DNA of 15,407 nt from Pseudomonadota bacterium (GTDB lineage: Bacteria; Myxococcota; UBA9042; PHBI01). Where the stretch lies: the NCBI GenBank assembly GCA_005788935.1, contig SYAK01000208.1, forward strand, positions 1 through 15,407. Direction: 5' to 3'. Shown here one piece after another: positions 7,909-15,241 of this stretch. Position 1 is the stretch's first letter, and the number at the start of each line of letters is the position of its first letter. A program made the position numbers and the translations under genes. The notes under the pieces were generated by a model. That model saw only the letters and a list, made by a program, of their open reading frames with translations. It did no database searches and was not told the origin of the DNA.

Positions 7909-7931
7909 CCCTCGAAAAAAATGGTCGAGGG
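7909..7931. terminator. Hairpin between convergent genes, possible bidirectional terminator
   Basis: CCCTCGA (7909-7915) pairs perfectly with TCGAGGG (7925-7931) around the 9-nt loop AAAAAATGG. It sits in the 47-bp gap between the stops of the flippase-like gene and the kinase gene. Unusually, the A/T run is in the loop and no U tract follows the stem in either direction, so it is not a standard intrinsic terminator. Confidence 0.4.
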
Positions 7932-7942
7932 CGGCGAGCGCC

Positions 7943-10900
7943 TCAACCGGCGTGGGCGCTGACTTCCCGCTGCGTGCGGGCGTCGAGCCAGGCTCGGCGG
8001 TCCTCGGCGCGCGTGAGGAGCGCGGCGGCGCGGCTCATCCCCGTGTGGGCGAGCTGGCGGAAGCGATCCACCTCGGCGGGGCTCCCGGCGAGGCCATGGG
8101 CCTCCGCGAGGAGATGCCAGATGCGGAAGCGCGGGGCCCCGAGCTCCCCCCAGCGGTTCACGCGATCGTCGATGGCCGAGAGGATCGCGAGGGCCTCGGC
8201 GGCCTGGCTCGCCTCACCTCCCACGGCACCCTCGGCTGCGAGCACGAGCGCCCGCAGGGCCAGCTCGCGGAAGCCCTCGGCCTCGGCGGCCTCGGCGAGA
8301 TCGCGCGCGGTGCGGGTGGCCCGGTCGCGCTCGGCAGCTGCACGGACAGGATCGATGCCGGGCAGGCGCAGTCGGTGGTGGATCGCGATGCCGACGACCG
8401 CGAGCTCGACCTCGCGCCGCAGGCCGCGCGCGTAATCGGCCAGCTCCGGGCCCATGCAGCGCTTCAACACCACGAAGGCCGCCTCGACGTCGCCCGCCAT
8501 CGCCTGCGCCTCGGCGCGCACGACACGCTCGAGGATGACCCCGTCCTCGTCGCCGTCGCGCACCACGAAGACCGCGGCCCGGGCACAGGCGGCGAGGGCG
8601 GCAGACGGTCTGCCGAGCATCAGCTCGACCCGCGCGAGCTCAAGCGACAGGCGTCCTTCGAGGCGGTAGGCGCGCCGGTCGCCGAGCCGCCGGCCGAGCT
8701 CTCGGCCGAGCTCGAGCGCACGGCCCGGGCGCTGCTCGAGCCGGGTCGCGCGGACACGCTGGAGCATCACGAGCTGCAGGCCGCGATCGTCACGCGCACG
8801 CTCGGCGGCGGTCCAGGCCTGAGTCAGCGCGCGCTCGCCAGCCTCGAGGCGCCCCGCGTCGAGCGCGAGGTCGGCCTCGGCAAGCGCCAGCATCAGCTGC
8901 CGGCGTGCGTCGAGGGCCTCGCGGGCGACAGCGCCGAGGCGCTTCAGGGCTGCGTCGGTGCGGCCTTCGCGGGCCTCGAGCCAGGACCCGGCCCAGGCCT
9001 CGAGCGCGAGTCCGGCGGGCAGACCGAGCGCGCGCCCGGTGTCGAGCAACCGCTTGACGTCGGCTTTCTGCGCCTTGTCCATGGCGAGTTGCAGCTGCGC
9101 CTCGAGCGCGACCTCGATGGTCGGGGCATGTCCGCTCTCCATGCCGCGCTCGAAGAGCTTCAGCGCAGCCTTCGCCCAGTCCTCGTGCTGTCCGCGGGCG
9201 CGGGCGAGGCGGATCGAGACTCGACCGACCTCGCGCTGCAGGCTCTCGAGCGCCTGCAGCTCGGCCGGATCGGCGATCTGCGGGCGGCTGCGCTCGAGGA
9301 CCCACTCGGCCTTCTCGAGCAGCTGGCCCGCCCGCGCACCGCCGTCGCCATGCAGCCGCAGCCCACTCGCGAGGGCATCCTGGGCGGCCGCGAGGAGACA
9401 GGGGGCGGCCCGGAGCGGGCGCGCGGCCCGAAGCCACTCACGCGCGGCGCGCTCGGCCTGACCGGGGAACGGGATGGCCAGCTCGACGCTGCGCGCGAGC
9501 CACTCGCGGGCCTCCTTGGCGCCACCGGTCTGTCCGGCCGAGACCCACGCCCGGACGTCCTCGTGGCCCGCGTACCAGCCGGGCCGGTCGAGCACCAGCA
9601 GACCGCTCTGGACGAGCTCCATCAGGCCGTCGACCGCCGTGTCGAGGTAGATGGACACCGCCGACTCCGGCAGCGCCACGTCGATTTCCGCCGCGAGCGA
9701 CATCAGCGCCTCCCGCGACCGCGCCGCGAGCCGCACGCCACCTTCCTCCACGACGAGCGAGCCGTGCCACGTGAAGCCCGCGGCCGTCCGCGCGAGCGTC
9801 CCGCGCCGCATCTCCTCGGCGAGCAGCACGCGGACCCGCTCGGGGCGGCCTCCAGAGCGCTCATGGAGGTTCAGGATGCCCGCGTCGGGGATGGCTTCCT
9901 CGCCCAGCGCCGCGTCGACCCAGTCGGTGACCGCCTCGAGCGACAGGGCCTTCCGACGCACAACCGCGACGACGTCCATCGAGCGAAGGCGGTCGAGCGC
10001 CGCCTTGGCGTGCGACGGTACGGTCGGGTCGCAGGTCGCGACGACGCGCAGGCCCGGGTTCCGGGCGCCCGTCAGGACCGCGATGATGAGCTCGATGGAC
10101 GGCGCGTCGGCCCACTCGAGGTGGTCGATGGCGATGACGGTCGGCCCATCGAGGCGCGACATCAGCGTCGCGGCGTTGGCGAGATCCCGCATCGTGTCGT
10201 CGCCAGTCGGGACGAAGCGGCTCGCGGCTTCGCCCGACCGAGCGGCCCGCAGCGCGCGCAGCACGTCGAGGGCGGGCTTGATGGCTTCGAGCGGGCGGTG
10301 GCGCCGACGCTCGAGGGCGTAGCGCAGGATGCGGGCGCCCCCGACGGCCGCCTCGTCCGTCAGCTGATGGCAGATGGCGGGGCCGTCGAAGCCGGGCGGG
10401 TTCTCGATGAGGAGGATCGGGCGGAACGGCTTCGCCCGCCCGAGCCACGCCTCCGAGGCGGCCTTCAGCTCGGTCGCCTTCTCGAACGGCTGGGCGAGCA
10501 GGCGGCGGTAGAAGGCGGGTGGCGTCTCGACGAGGGTCGGCTGCGAGACGGCGTCGCAGAGGCGCTCGATGACGACGGCGGCGGTCGGCGGACGGCGATC
10601 GATGCGCGCGTCGAGCAGGTCCGCGATGAGGCGCGTGAGGCGCGGCGAGCAGTGCGGGCTCTGGATGGCCTGATACGCAGAATACATGCGCTTGTGATAA
10701 AGGTCGGTCGGGTCATCGCCCGACCAGGGGCGGCGCCCCGTCAGGATCTCGTAGAGCAGCAGGCCAATGGCGTAGAGGTCCTGGCGCGCGTCGAAGGGGG
10801 CGCCCGCCATGAGTTCGGGCGAGCTGTACTCGGGGGTCCCGATGAAGAGCTCTTCCGGCGTCTCGGTAAACGGGATCGCGATACCGAAGTCGACGAGGGA

Positions 10901-11356
10901 CGCCGACGCTTCCTCGTCGGCGCTGTCGGGGGCGACGATGATGTTGCCGGGCTTGAGATCGCGATGCAGATAGCCAGCACGGTGAGAATGGTCGAGCCCA
11001 CGGAGGACCTGAACGATCCACGACCAGGCCGGTTTCGGGTCCGTGAGCGAGCCGATCGCGGTCGACAGCGGCACACCGCGCACGAAATCCATCACGAAGT
11101 AGGGGACCTCGCGCCCGCGCTGCTCGCCGAAGCCGAAGGCGTGCACGAGGGGAATCGACGGGTGGTTCAGGCAGCGCTGGACGGAGTACTCCCGCATGAA
11201 ATCGGTCGTGTGGTCGCGGTGTTCGGGCGACAGGAGCTTGATGGCGACGTAGCGCTCGCCCTGCGCCATGTCGCGCGCCATGACGACCTGCCCCATGCCG
11301 CCTTCGCCAAGCGTCCGCTCGATGCGGTATCGGCCGTCCCAGAGCTCCTGACTCAT
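7943..11356 (-). CDS. Hanks-type Ser/Thr protein kinase with degenerate ATPase-like domain and helical-repeat tail
   Basis: This 1137-aa protein is probably cytosolic, as no membrane span is visible. The kinase domain (about residues 10-268) is complete: glycine loop GEGGMGQV (17-24), VAIK with Lys40, Glu56 in helix C, HRDLKPGN (131-138), DFG (156-158), GTPEY (173-177) and SPE in the APE position (179-181). A second domain (about 290-600) follows the layout of AAA_16/STAND-type ATPases that often sit behind such kinases. However, the stretch aligned with the Walker A loop reads ENPPGFDGPA (318-327), with Gly325 and Pro326 where Lys and Ser should be. The Walker B region IDHLEWAD (410-417) keeps the first Asp but has His for the second acidic residue. 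The remaining ~500 residues are Ala/Arg/Leu-rich helical-repeat (TPR/MalT-like) sequence. The ATG at 11356 was chosen because the kinase domain starts right after it and AGGTG lies 6 nt upstream; the frame extends 207 codons further with no domain. It is divergent from the STAS-like gene. Its target is unknown. Confidence 0.9.
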   Translation of the reverse strand: MSQELWDGRYRIERTLGEGGMGQVVMARDMAQGERYVAIKLLSPEHRDHTTDFMREYSVQRCLNHPSIPLVHAFGFGEQRGREVPYFVMDFVRGVPLSTAIGSLTDPKPAWSWIVQVLRGLDHSHRAGYLHRDLKPGNIIVAPDSADEEASASLVDFGIAIPFTETPEELFIGTPEYSSPELMAGAPFDARQDLYAIGLLLYEILTGRRPWSGDDPTDLYHKRMYSAYQAIQSPHCSPRLTRLIADLLDARIDRRPPTAAVVIERLCDAVSQPTLVETPPAFYRRLLAQPFEKATELKAASEAWLGRAKPFRPILLIENPPGFDGPAICHQLTDEAAVGGARILRYALERRRHRPLEAIKPALDVLRALRAARSGEAASRFVPTGDDTMRDLANAATLMSRLDGPTVIAIDHLEWADAPSIELIIAVLTGARNPGLRVVATCDPTVPSHAKAALDRLRSMDVVAVVRRKALSLEAVTDWVDAALGEEAIPDAGILNLHERSGGRPERVRVLLAEEMRRGTLARTAAGFTWHGSLVVEEGGVRLAARSREALMSLAAEIDVALPESAVSIYLDTAVDGLMELVQSGLLVLDRPGWYAGHEDVRAWVSAGQTGGAKEAREWLARSVELAIPFPGQAERAAREWLRAARPLRAAPCLLAAAQDALASGLRLHGDGGARAGQLLEKAEWVLERSRPQIADPAELQALESLQREVGRVSIRLARARGQHEDWAKAALKLFERGMESGHAPTIEVALEAQLQLAMDKAQKADVKRLLDTGRALGLPAGLALEAWAGSWLEAREGRTDAALKRLGAVAREALDARRQLMLALAEADLALDAGRLEAGERALTQAWTAAERARDDRGLQLVMLQRVRATRLEQRPGRALELGRELGRRLGDRRAYRLEGRLSLELARVELMLGRPSAALAACARAAVFVVRDGDEDGVILERVVRAEAQAMAGDVEAAFVVLKRCMGPELADYARGLRREVELAVVGIAIHHRLRLPGIDPVRAAAERDRATRTARDLAEAAEAEGFRELALRALVLAAEGAVGGEASQAAEALAILSAIDDRVNRWGELGAPRFRIWHLLAEAHGLAGSPAEVDRFRQLAHTGMSRAAALLTRAEDRRAWLDARTQREVSAHAG

Positions 11357-11512
11357 GCCACACCTGCCAGCACGGGCCCCACCGACCTCGCAGGCGCGAC
11401 GCCGCCGCTGCGGTCGTGGGGGGTCGCATGATGCTACCGCAGATCGTCGGAATCTGTTACCCCGTTTGCGAGCTTCCACCGCGCAGCCGTGCGCGCCGCC
11501 TCGCGAGGTCCG
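11357..11512. promoter_or_regulatory. Divergent control region of kinase and STAS-like genes
   Basis: The 156-bp gap must carry both promoters. It holds an imperfect 14-bp inverted repeat CCGCAGATCGTCGG (11437-11450; 10 of 14 positions symmetric). Just next to it on the minus strand is TAGCAT, 18 bp downstream of GTAACA, a weak promoter candidate for the kinase. The position between divergent genes would suit a shared operator, but the symmetry is modest. Confidence 0.25.
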
Positions 11513-11983
11513 ATGTCCGCCGCCGACCCGACCAGCTCTGACCCGTCCCGCGCCTGGATCGCGCGCCGCGTGTGGTCCGATGTCGTCAGTGGCGTCCCGT
11601 CGTCCGTGACGATCGAACTCGACGCGAGCGGGCGCATGCGGGTCGTGTTCGACGGTCGCGGCTCGGTCGCGGGGGCGCAGGCGCTGTGTGACCTCGTGGA
11701 CGCCATCCGCGACGAGGTCGGGCACGCGCGCCTCATCGAGGCCCTCGTCGACATGCGCAAGGCCGGGCCAGCCCCGCTGCGGGCGCAGGCGATCGTCGGC
11801 CGCTGGCTGCTCGGTCGCAAGCAGCAGATTACGCGTATCGCCGTCTTTGGGGGCGGCCGGGTCGAGATGGCGCTCGCGAGGGCGGTCATGACCATCGCGG
11901 GGATGGGGACGCGGGGCTTCTTCGGGTCCCACCTCAAGGAGGCGCTCGCCTTCCTCGACTTCCCGCCCGATTTCCACGCCTGA
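11513..11983 (+). CDS. SpoIIAA-like / STAS-like domain protein
   Basis: A 156-aa soluble protein. The ATG at 11513 is preceded by GCGAGG with about 4 nt spacing and is preferred to a GTG 8 codons upstream. After a polar N-terminus (1-20) the order is strand (VTIELDASGRMRVVFDG, 32-48), helix (AGAQALCDLVDAIRDEV), strand with LIEALVDMRKAG (74-85), helix, strand RIAVFGGG (108-115), helix, and a final GSHLKEALAFL helix (138-148). This alternating pattern and the closing helix match SpoIIAA-like/STAS-like proteins. No clear phosphorylatable serine in the classical anti-sigma-antagonist DxS position is evident. Being divergent from a Ser/Thr kinase it could be a substrate or partner of it; that is inference from position only. 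Confidence 0.65.
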   Translation: MSAADPTSSDPSRAWIARRVWSDVVSGVPSSVTIELDASGRMRVVFDGRGSVAGAQALCDLVDAIRDEVGHARLIEALVDMRKAGPAPLRAQAIVGRWLLGRKQQITRIAVFGGGRVEMALARAVMTIAGMGTRGFFGSHLKEALAFLDFPPDFHA

Positions 11984-12007
11984 GGCCAGCGCGGCGGCGG
12001 GTTGGGT

Positions 12008-12053
12008 TTGTCAGCGCGCCCAGCCTGCGTTACCTGTGCGGGCAGCTTTGCCC
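12008..12053 (+). promoter_or_regulatory. Weak promoter candidate and leader hairpin of the helical-repeat gene
   Basis: TTGTCA (12008-12013) with 17 bp to TACCTG (12031-12036) is a possible promoter; its -10 is poor. Just downstream, GGGCA (12040-12044) pairs with TGCCC (12049-12053) around a GCTT tetraloop. That makes a small perfect stem in the presumed 5' leader or the end of the preceding transcript. Confidence 0.25.
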
Positions 12054-12059
12054 TGACCC

Positions 12060-12090
12060 CTCGTCATCTTCGTCATCCTCGTCATCCTCG
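12060..12090. repeat. 9-bp tandem repeat, ~3.4 copies
   Basis: The unit CTCGTCATC is repeated three times in a row (second copy begins T instead of C) and followed by a partial CTCG. It ends 18 bp before the ATG at 12109. Because the unit is a multiple of three and in frame with the following gene, it reads as ten consecutive serine codons on the plus strand, although no ATG, GTG or TTG lies in frame just upstream. Confidence 0.85.
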
Positions 12091-12108
12091 CCACGGGAGC
12101 CGCACGCC

Positions 12109-13143
12109 ATGACCGACGCCACGAACCCGACGCCCACCTCGGAGCCGCAGTCGCGCAAGCTCGATCCGCGTCTTGAGCCTATCGTGGCGATGCTCAACGA
12201 GGCCTCCGCCATCGCGGGCGAGGGGCGGATCCCTGACGCGCAGGCGCGGCTTGGCGACGCCGAGGGGGCCCTCGCGGCGTTGCCAGTCGAGCTGCAGAGC
12301 ACGCCTGCGGGCCTCGCCATCCGCGCGGCGACGCACGAGGGCCGGGGCCAGACAGCGCTTCGGGCGAACGACATGCAGGGGTCCTTCGCGCACCTGATGG
12401 AGGCCGAGGCCCTGCGGCAGCGGGAGATCGCGCTCGGCGGGCTTCCAGCTGCCCTGCCGCGCGCGGTCAGCAACCTGAACCTCGCGAGCGCCGCCCAGCG
12501 CGTCGGGCGCCTGCCCGAGGCCCTCGTCGCGAACGCCCGCTGCCTCGACCTGCTGGCCGGGCTGCCGTTTGACGCCAACACCGCCGTCTTCTGGGTGGCG
12601 GCCCTCGAGGGGCGCGCGACGATCCTCGCGCAGGCGGGCCAGGTCGTGCCAGCCCTCGAGGCCTTTGGGGCGGCGCGGGCGCGGGTCAACGTGCTGCTCG
12701 AGAAGGGGCATCCGCAGGCGCGCGTGCTGCTCGCCGAGATCCTCGTGAACGCCTCGCGCCTGTACTTCCAGGAGAAGCAGGTCGAGGTCGCGATAGCGCA
12801 GGCGGCGGAGGCCTCCGAGGTCGCGTTCGCGGCGCTCGAGGCGAGCCAGTTCAAGGACGGCCAGAGCGGCAACCTGTACGTCGCAGCCGAGATGAACCAG
12901 GTCGCGTTCTGCGAGGCCGCAGGCGCCTACTCGCGGGCCGAGGACGCGCTCTTCCGCGTGGTGAAGCTCATCGGGCCCAACCCGCAGATCGTCGAGCGGG
13001 GCGTCGGCTTCTACAACCGCCTCCTCGGGATGACGGATGCGGCCCTCGAGGCGGGCGGACTGCCGCGTGACGAGTGCGTCGAGAGCCTCGCGCGGCTCCA
13101 CGCGATGGTCCCGGCCAACACGGCGACCGCCCCCGTCAGCTGA
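12109..13143 (+). CDS. Helical-repeat (TPR-like) protein of unknown function
   Basis: A 344-aa soluble protein with no signal peptide or membrane span. The first ~25 residues are polar and Thr/Pro/Ser-rich. From about residue 26 to 330 it is almost wholly alpha-helical by composition, with paired amphipathic helices of about 34-40 residues containing Ala/Gly at turn positions, for example the segments around LNLASAAQRVGRLPEALVA and ALEGRATILAQAGQVVPALEA. This is TPR-like scaffold architecture. There is no catalytic motif. The ATG at 12109 has only a loose GGGAG about 10 nt upstream. The MATE gene follows after 24 bp, so the two are probably cotranscribed. It may act as an adaptor, possibly for the nearby kinase whose tail has similar repeats; that is only a guess. 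Confidence 0.72.
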   Translation: MTDATNPTPTSEPQSRKLDPRLEPIVAMLNEASAIAGEGRIPDAQARLGDAEGALAALPVELQSTPAGLAIRAATHEGRGQTALRANDMQGSFAHLMEAEALRQREIALGGLPAALPRAVSNLNLASAAQRVGRLPEALVANARCLDLLAGLPFDANTAVFWVAALEGRATILAQAGQVVPALEAFGAARARVNVLLEKGHPQARVLLAEILVNASRLYFQEKQVEVAIAQAAEASEVAFAALEASQFKDGQSGNLYVAAEMNQVAFCEAAGAYSRAEDALFRVVKLIGPNPQIVERGVGFYNRLLGMTDAALEAGGLPRDECVESLARLHAMVPANTATAPVS

Positions 13144-13167
13144 GCGGACGCGACCTCGAGGGGGCCC

Positions 13168-14496
13168 ATGCAGATCCCGACCCGCGTGGAGCTCGGCGCG
13201 CTCGCGCGACTCGCGGCGCCACTCGCCATCGCGCAGGCGGCGGTCATCCTGATGAGCGTCGTCGATACGCTCGTCGTCGGTCGCTTTGACGCGACCCACC
13301 TCGCAGGGGTGGGCGTCGGGAGCGCCGTGAGCCATGGCGTGCTCGTGTTCGGGATGGGCTTTGCGCTCGCGCTCGAGCCCCTCGTGGCGCAGGCGCTCGG
13401 GGCTGGCGAGGCCCACCGGGCGTTTGCGTGGTGGCGCACCGGGGCGCGGGTGACCTTGTTGGTGGGGGTGCCGCTGTCGGCGCTGGCGCTCGGGCTGACG
13501 GCCGCCTCGGAGGCCTTCGGGGTGGAGGCGGCCATCGTCGATCTGGCGCTCGACTACGCGCTCGCGCGAACGCCCGCAAATCTGGCATTCCTGTATTGGA
13601 TTGCGTCACGGGCCTTCCTCCAGAGTCAGCAGCGGACGCGCCCGCTGCTCATCGCTGCGGTGGTCGCGAACGTCCTGAACGCGGTCGCGGACGTGGCGCT
13701 CGTCGATGGGCTCGTGACCCTTGGGGCCACGGGTGCCGGGCTCGCCACGTCCGCCTCGAGCCTCATCCTGCTCGTCGTCGCGGCGCGGGCGATCGCGCTC
13801 GGGGCCCCCGCTGGGGAGGCGCCCCGCGCGGCCGGGACGGGGGTGTCGGCGCGGGCGTTGCTGAGGCTCGGGGCGCCGATCTCGCTGCAGCTCGCGGCAG
13901 AGTTTCTCGTGTTCTCGACTGCGGGCGTGCTTGCGGCGGGGCTTGGCGCGATGGAGGGGGCCGCCCATCAGGTGGCCATCAACTGCGCGACGGTGACCTT
14001 CATGCTCGCGGGCGGCCTCGGTGGAGCCGCCGCGTCGCTCGTCGGGGACGCCGTCGGGCGCGGGGATACGCTGCTCGCGCGGCGGCGGGCGCTCGCGGCG
14101 GTGGTGCTGGCGCTCGGCCTGATGGGCACGTCGGCGGTCTGTTTTGCGCTGCTCGCCGACCCGCTCGCGGACGCCTTCACGGCCGACGGCGACCCGGCGG
14201 TGGCTGGGCTCGCGGCTGAGTTGCTCAGGATTGCTGCCCTTTTTCAGCTGTTCGACGGTGCGCAGGTGGTGCTCGGGGCGGTGCTGCGCGGGGCTGGCGA
14301 TGTGCGCGTGCCGCTCGTCATGACGCTCGTGGCCTACTGGGCGGTCGGCTTCACGGTCGCGCTCGGGCTGGCGTTCGGCGCAGGGTTCGGGGCCGTAGGC
14401 CTGTGGCTCGGGCTTTCGGCGGGGCTCGCGTCGGCGAGCGTCGGGCTCGGGCTGCGGGCGCGGGTGGTCTTCGCGCGGCCGATCGCGCGGGTCTGA
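13168..14496 (+). CDS. MATE-family multidrug/toxin efflux protein
   Basis: A 442-aa inner-membrane exporter with about 12 hydrophobic segments, the normal MATE length, driving drug or metabolite export with Na+ or H+ antiport. The two homologous halves are visible. The first-half motif PLVAQALGAGEAHRA (71-85) is echoed by SLVGDAVGRGD (290-300) in the second half, each after a long membrane helix. VDTLVVGRF (32-40) in helix 1 is also typical. The substrate and coupling ion cannot be told. The ATG at 13168 follows GAGGGGG (13158-13164) with a short 3-nt gap, 24 bp after the stop of the helical-repeat gene, so they probably share an mRNA. It converges on the SRAP gene. Confidence 0.9.
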   Translation: MQIPTRVELGALARLAAPLAIAQAAVILMSVVDTLVVGRFDATHLAGVGVGSAVSHGVLVFGMGFALALEPLVAQALGAGEAHRAFAWWRTGARVTLLVGVPLSALALGLTAASEAFGVEAAIVDLALDYALARTPANLAFLYWIASRAFLQSQQRTRPLLIAAVVANVLNAVADVALVDGLVTLGATGAGLATSASSLILLVVAARAIALGAPAGEAPRAAGTGVSARALLRLGAPISLQLAAEFLVFSTAGVLAAGLGAMEGAAHQVAINCATVTFMLAGGLGGAAASLVGDAVGRGDTLLARRRALAAVVLALGLMGTSAVCFALLADPLADAFTADGDPAVAGLAAELLRIAALFQLFDGAQVVLGAVLRGAGDVRVPLVMTLVAYWAVGFTVALGLAFGAGFGAVGLWLGLSAGLASASVGLGLRARVVFARPIARV

Positions 14497-14532
14497 GGCT
14501 GGCGCTCGACCTCGCTGGCGTGTGGTGCGAGT

Positions 14533-14568
14533 CATGCTGACGCATGTGTAGAGCGCACGCGAATGCGC
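14533..14568. terminator. Two short hairpins between convergent genes
   Basis: CATGC/GCATG with loop TGAC (14533-14546) and GCGCA/TGCGC with loop CGCGAA (14553-14568) lie in tandem in the 73-bp gap between the MATE and SRAP genes. Each stem is 5 bp. Only a short AAAA follows on the plus strand and no U tract in either direction, so terminator function is uncertain. Confidence 0.3.
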
Positions 14569-14569
14569 A

Positions 14570-15241
14570 TCAAAAGAGTGTCAGCTGACGGGCGGGCGCG
14601 ACCCCGATGGCCTTCGCCGATGGCGTGGGCGTGACGGGGAGCTGCATCAGCGTCTCCGGGGACGCGTCGCCCGAGAGCCACGCGCGCGCCGCGGCGCCGT
14701 CGACGATGGCGGGCATGCGGTCGTGGATCGGCGCGATGTCCGAGACGGGCGGGCGCGTCACGATGACGAAGGCGTCGTTCGCGTGGCCCGGGACCGACAG
14801 GCCGGCGAACCAGACGATGCGGCCATCGGGGGCTCCGAGCGCGACGGGTTGGCGGGCGGCGCCGCGGCCCGCGGGCGTCTGCCAGTCGTCGGCTGGCCAC
14901 TCGAGCCAGCCTGTCGCCGGGACGAGCGCGCGGGTGCCTGCCCGGAAGGCGCGCTTCGTCGCGGCGGTCTCGGCCCGCGCGTTGATGACGAGGGTCTCGC
15001 GCAGGTCATCCGGGGCAGCGCCGCGGCCCTCGCGCGGGACGGTGACGCGGATCCCCCAGCGGAGCCCGGAGACCTCGATGCCGCGGCCTCGGCCGAGCAG
15101 CACCGGCGCGAGGTCGGTCGGACGCACCTCGGGCCAGGGTCCCGTAAGGCCCTCGCCGAGCGCCACCTCGGCCGTCACGAGGGCCTGCGCGAGCTGGACG
15201 AGCGCTTCGCCCGACACCTGCACTCCGTAGCGCCCGCACAT
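14570..15241 (-). CDS. yedK: SRAP-family abasic-site crosslinking protein (HMCES/YedK type)
   Basis: A 223-aa protein that shields abasic sites in single-stranded DNA by a thiazolidine DNA-protein crosslink through its N-terminal cysteine (family knowledge). The start must be the ATG at 15241, because the second residue is then the obligatory Cys of MCGRYG (1-6). A frame extension 17 codons upstream would bury it. GGGAGG sits 5 nt before the ATG. The other active-site elements are intact: INARAET (86-92, Asn87), GWLEW (111-115, Glu114) and HDRMP (173-177, His173). Length is normal for the family. It stands alone here, without imuA/imuB/dnaE2 or lexA in the window, and I saw no LexA box upstream. 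Confidence 0.93.
   Translation of the reverse strand: MCGRYGVQVSGEALVQLAQALVTAEVALGEGLTGPWPEVRPTDLAPVLLGRGRGIEVSGLRWGIRVTVPREGRGAAPDDLRETLVINARAETAATKRAFRAGTRALVPATGWLEWPADDWQTPAGRGAARQPVALGAPDGRIVWFAGLSVPGHANDAFVIVTRPPVSDIAPIHDRMPAIVDGAAARAWLSGDASPETLMQLPVTPTPSAKAIGVAPARQLTLF

Noticed and set aside
7205..11431. 1408-codon open frame on the plus strand
   Set aside because: It is antisense to the kinase gene, has low-complexity Arg/Glu/Leu/Gly sequence, no good ribosome site, and overlaps the end of the flippase-like gene. The minus-strand kinase motifs are decisive.
11357..11977. N-terminal extension of the kinase by 207 codons
   Set aside because: The extension runs antisense to the STAS-like gene, has no domain and is Arg/Pro-rich. 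The ATG at 11356 sits directly before the kinase glycine loop.
12082..13416. 444-codon minus-strand frame
   Set aside because: It is antisense to two plus-strand genes; the acidic run it encodes from the 9-bp repeat is an artefact of the repeat.
14533..14568. Small RNA or attachment site between MATE and SRAP genes
   Set aside because: Only two 5-bp stems are present, with no promoter, no direct repeats and no integrase nearby.
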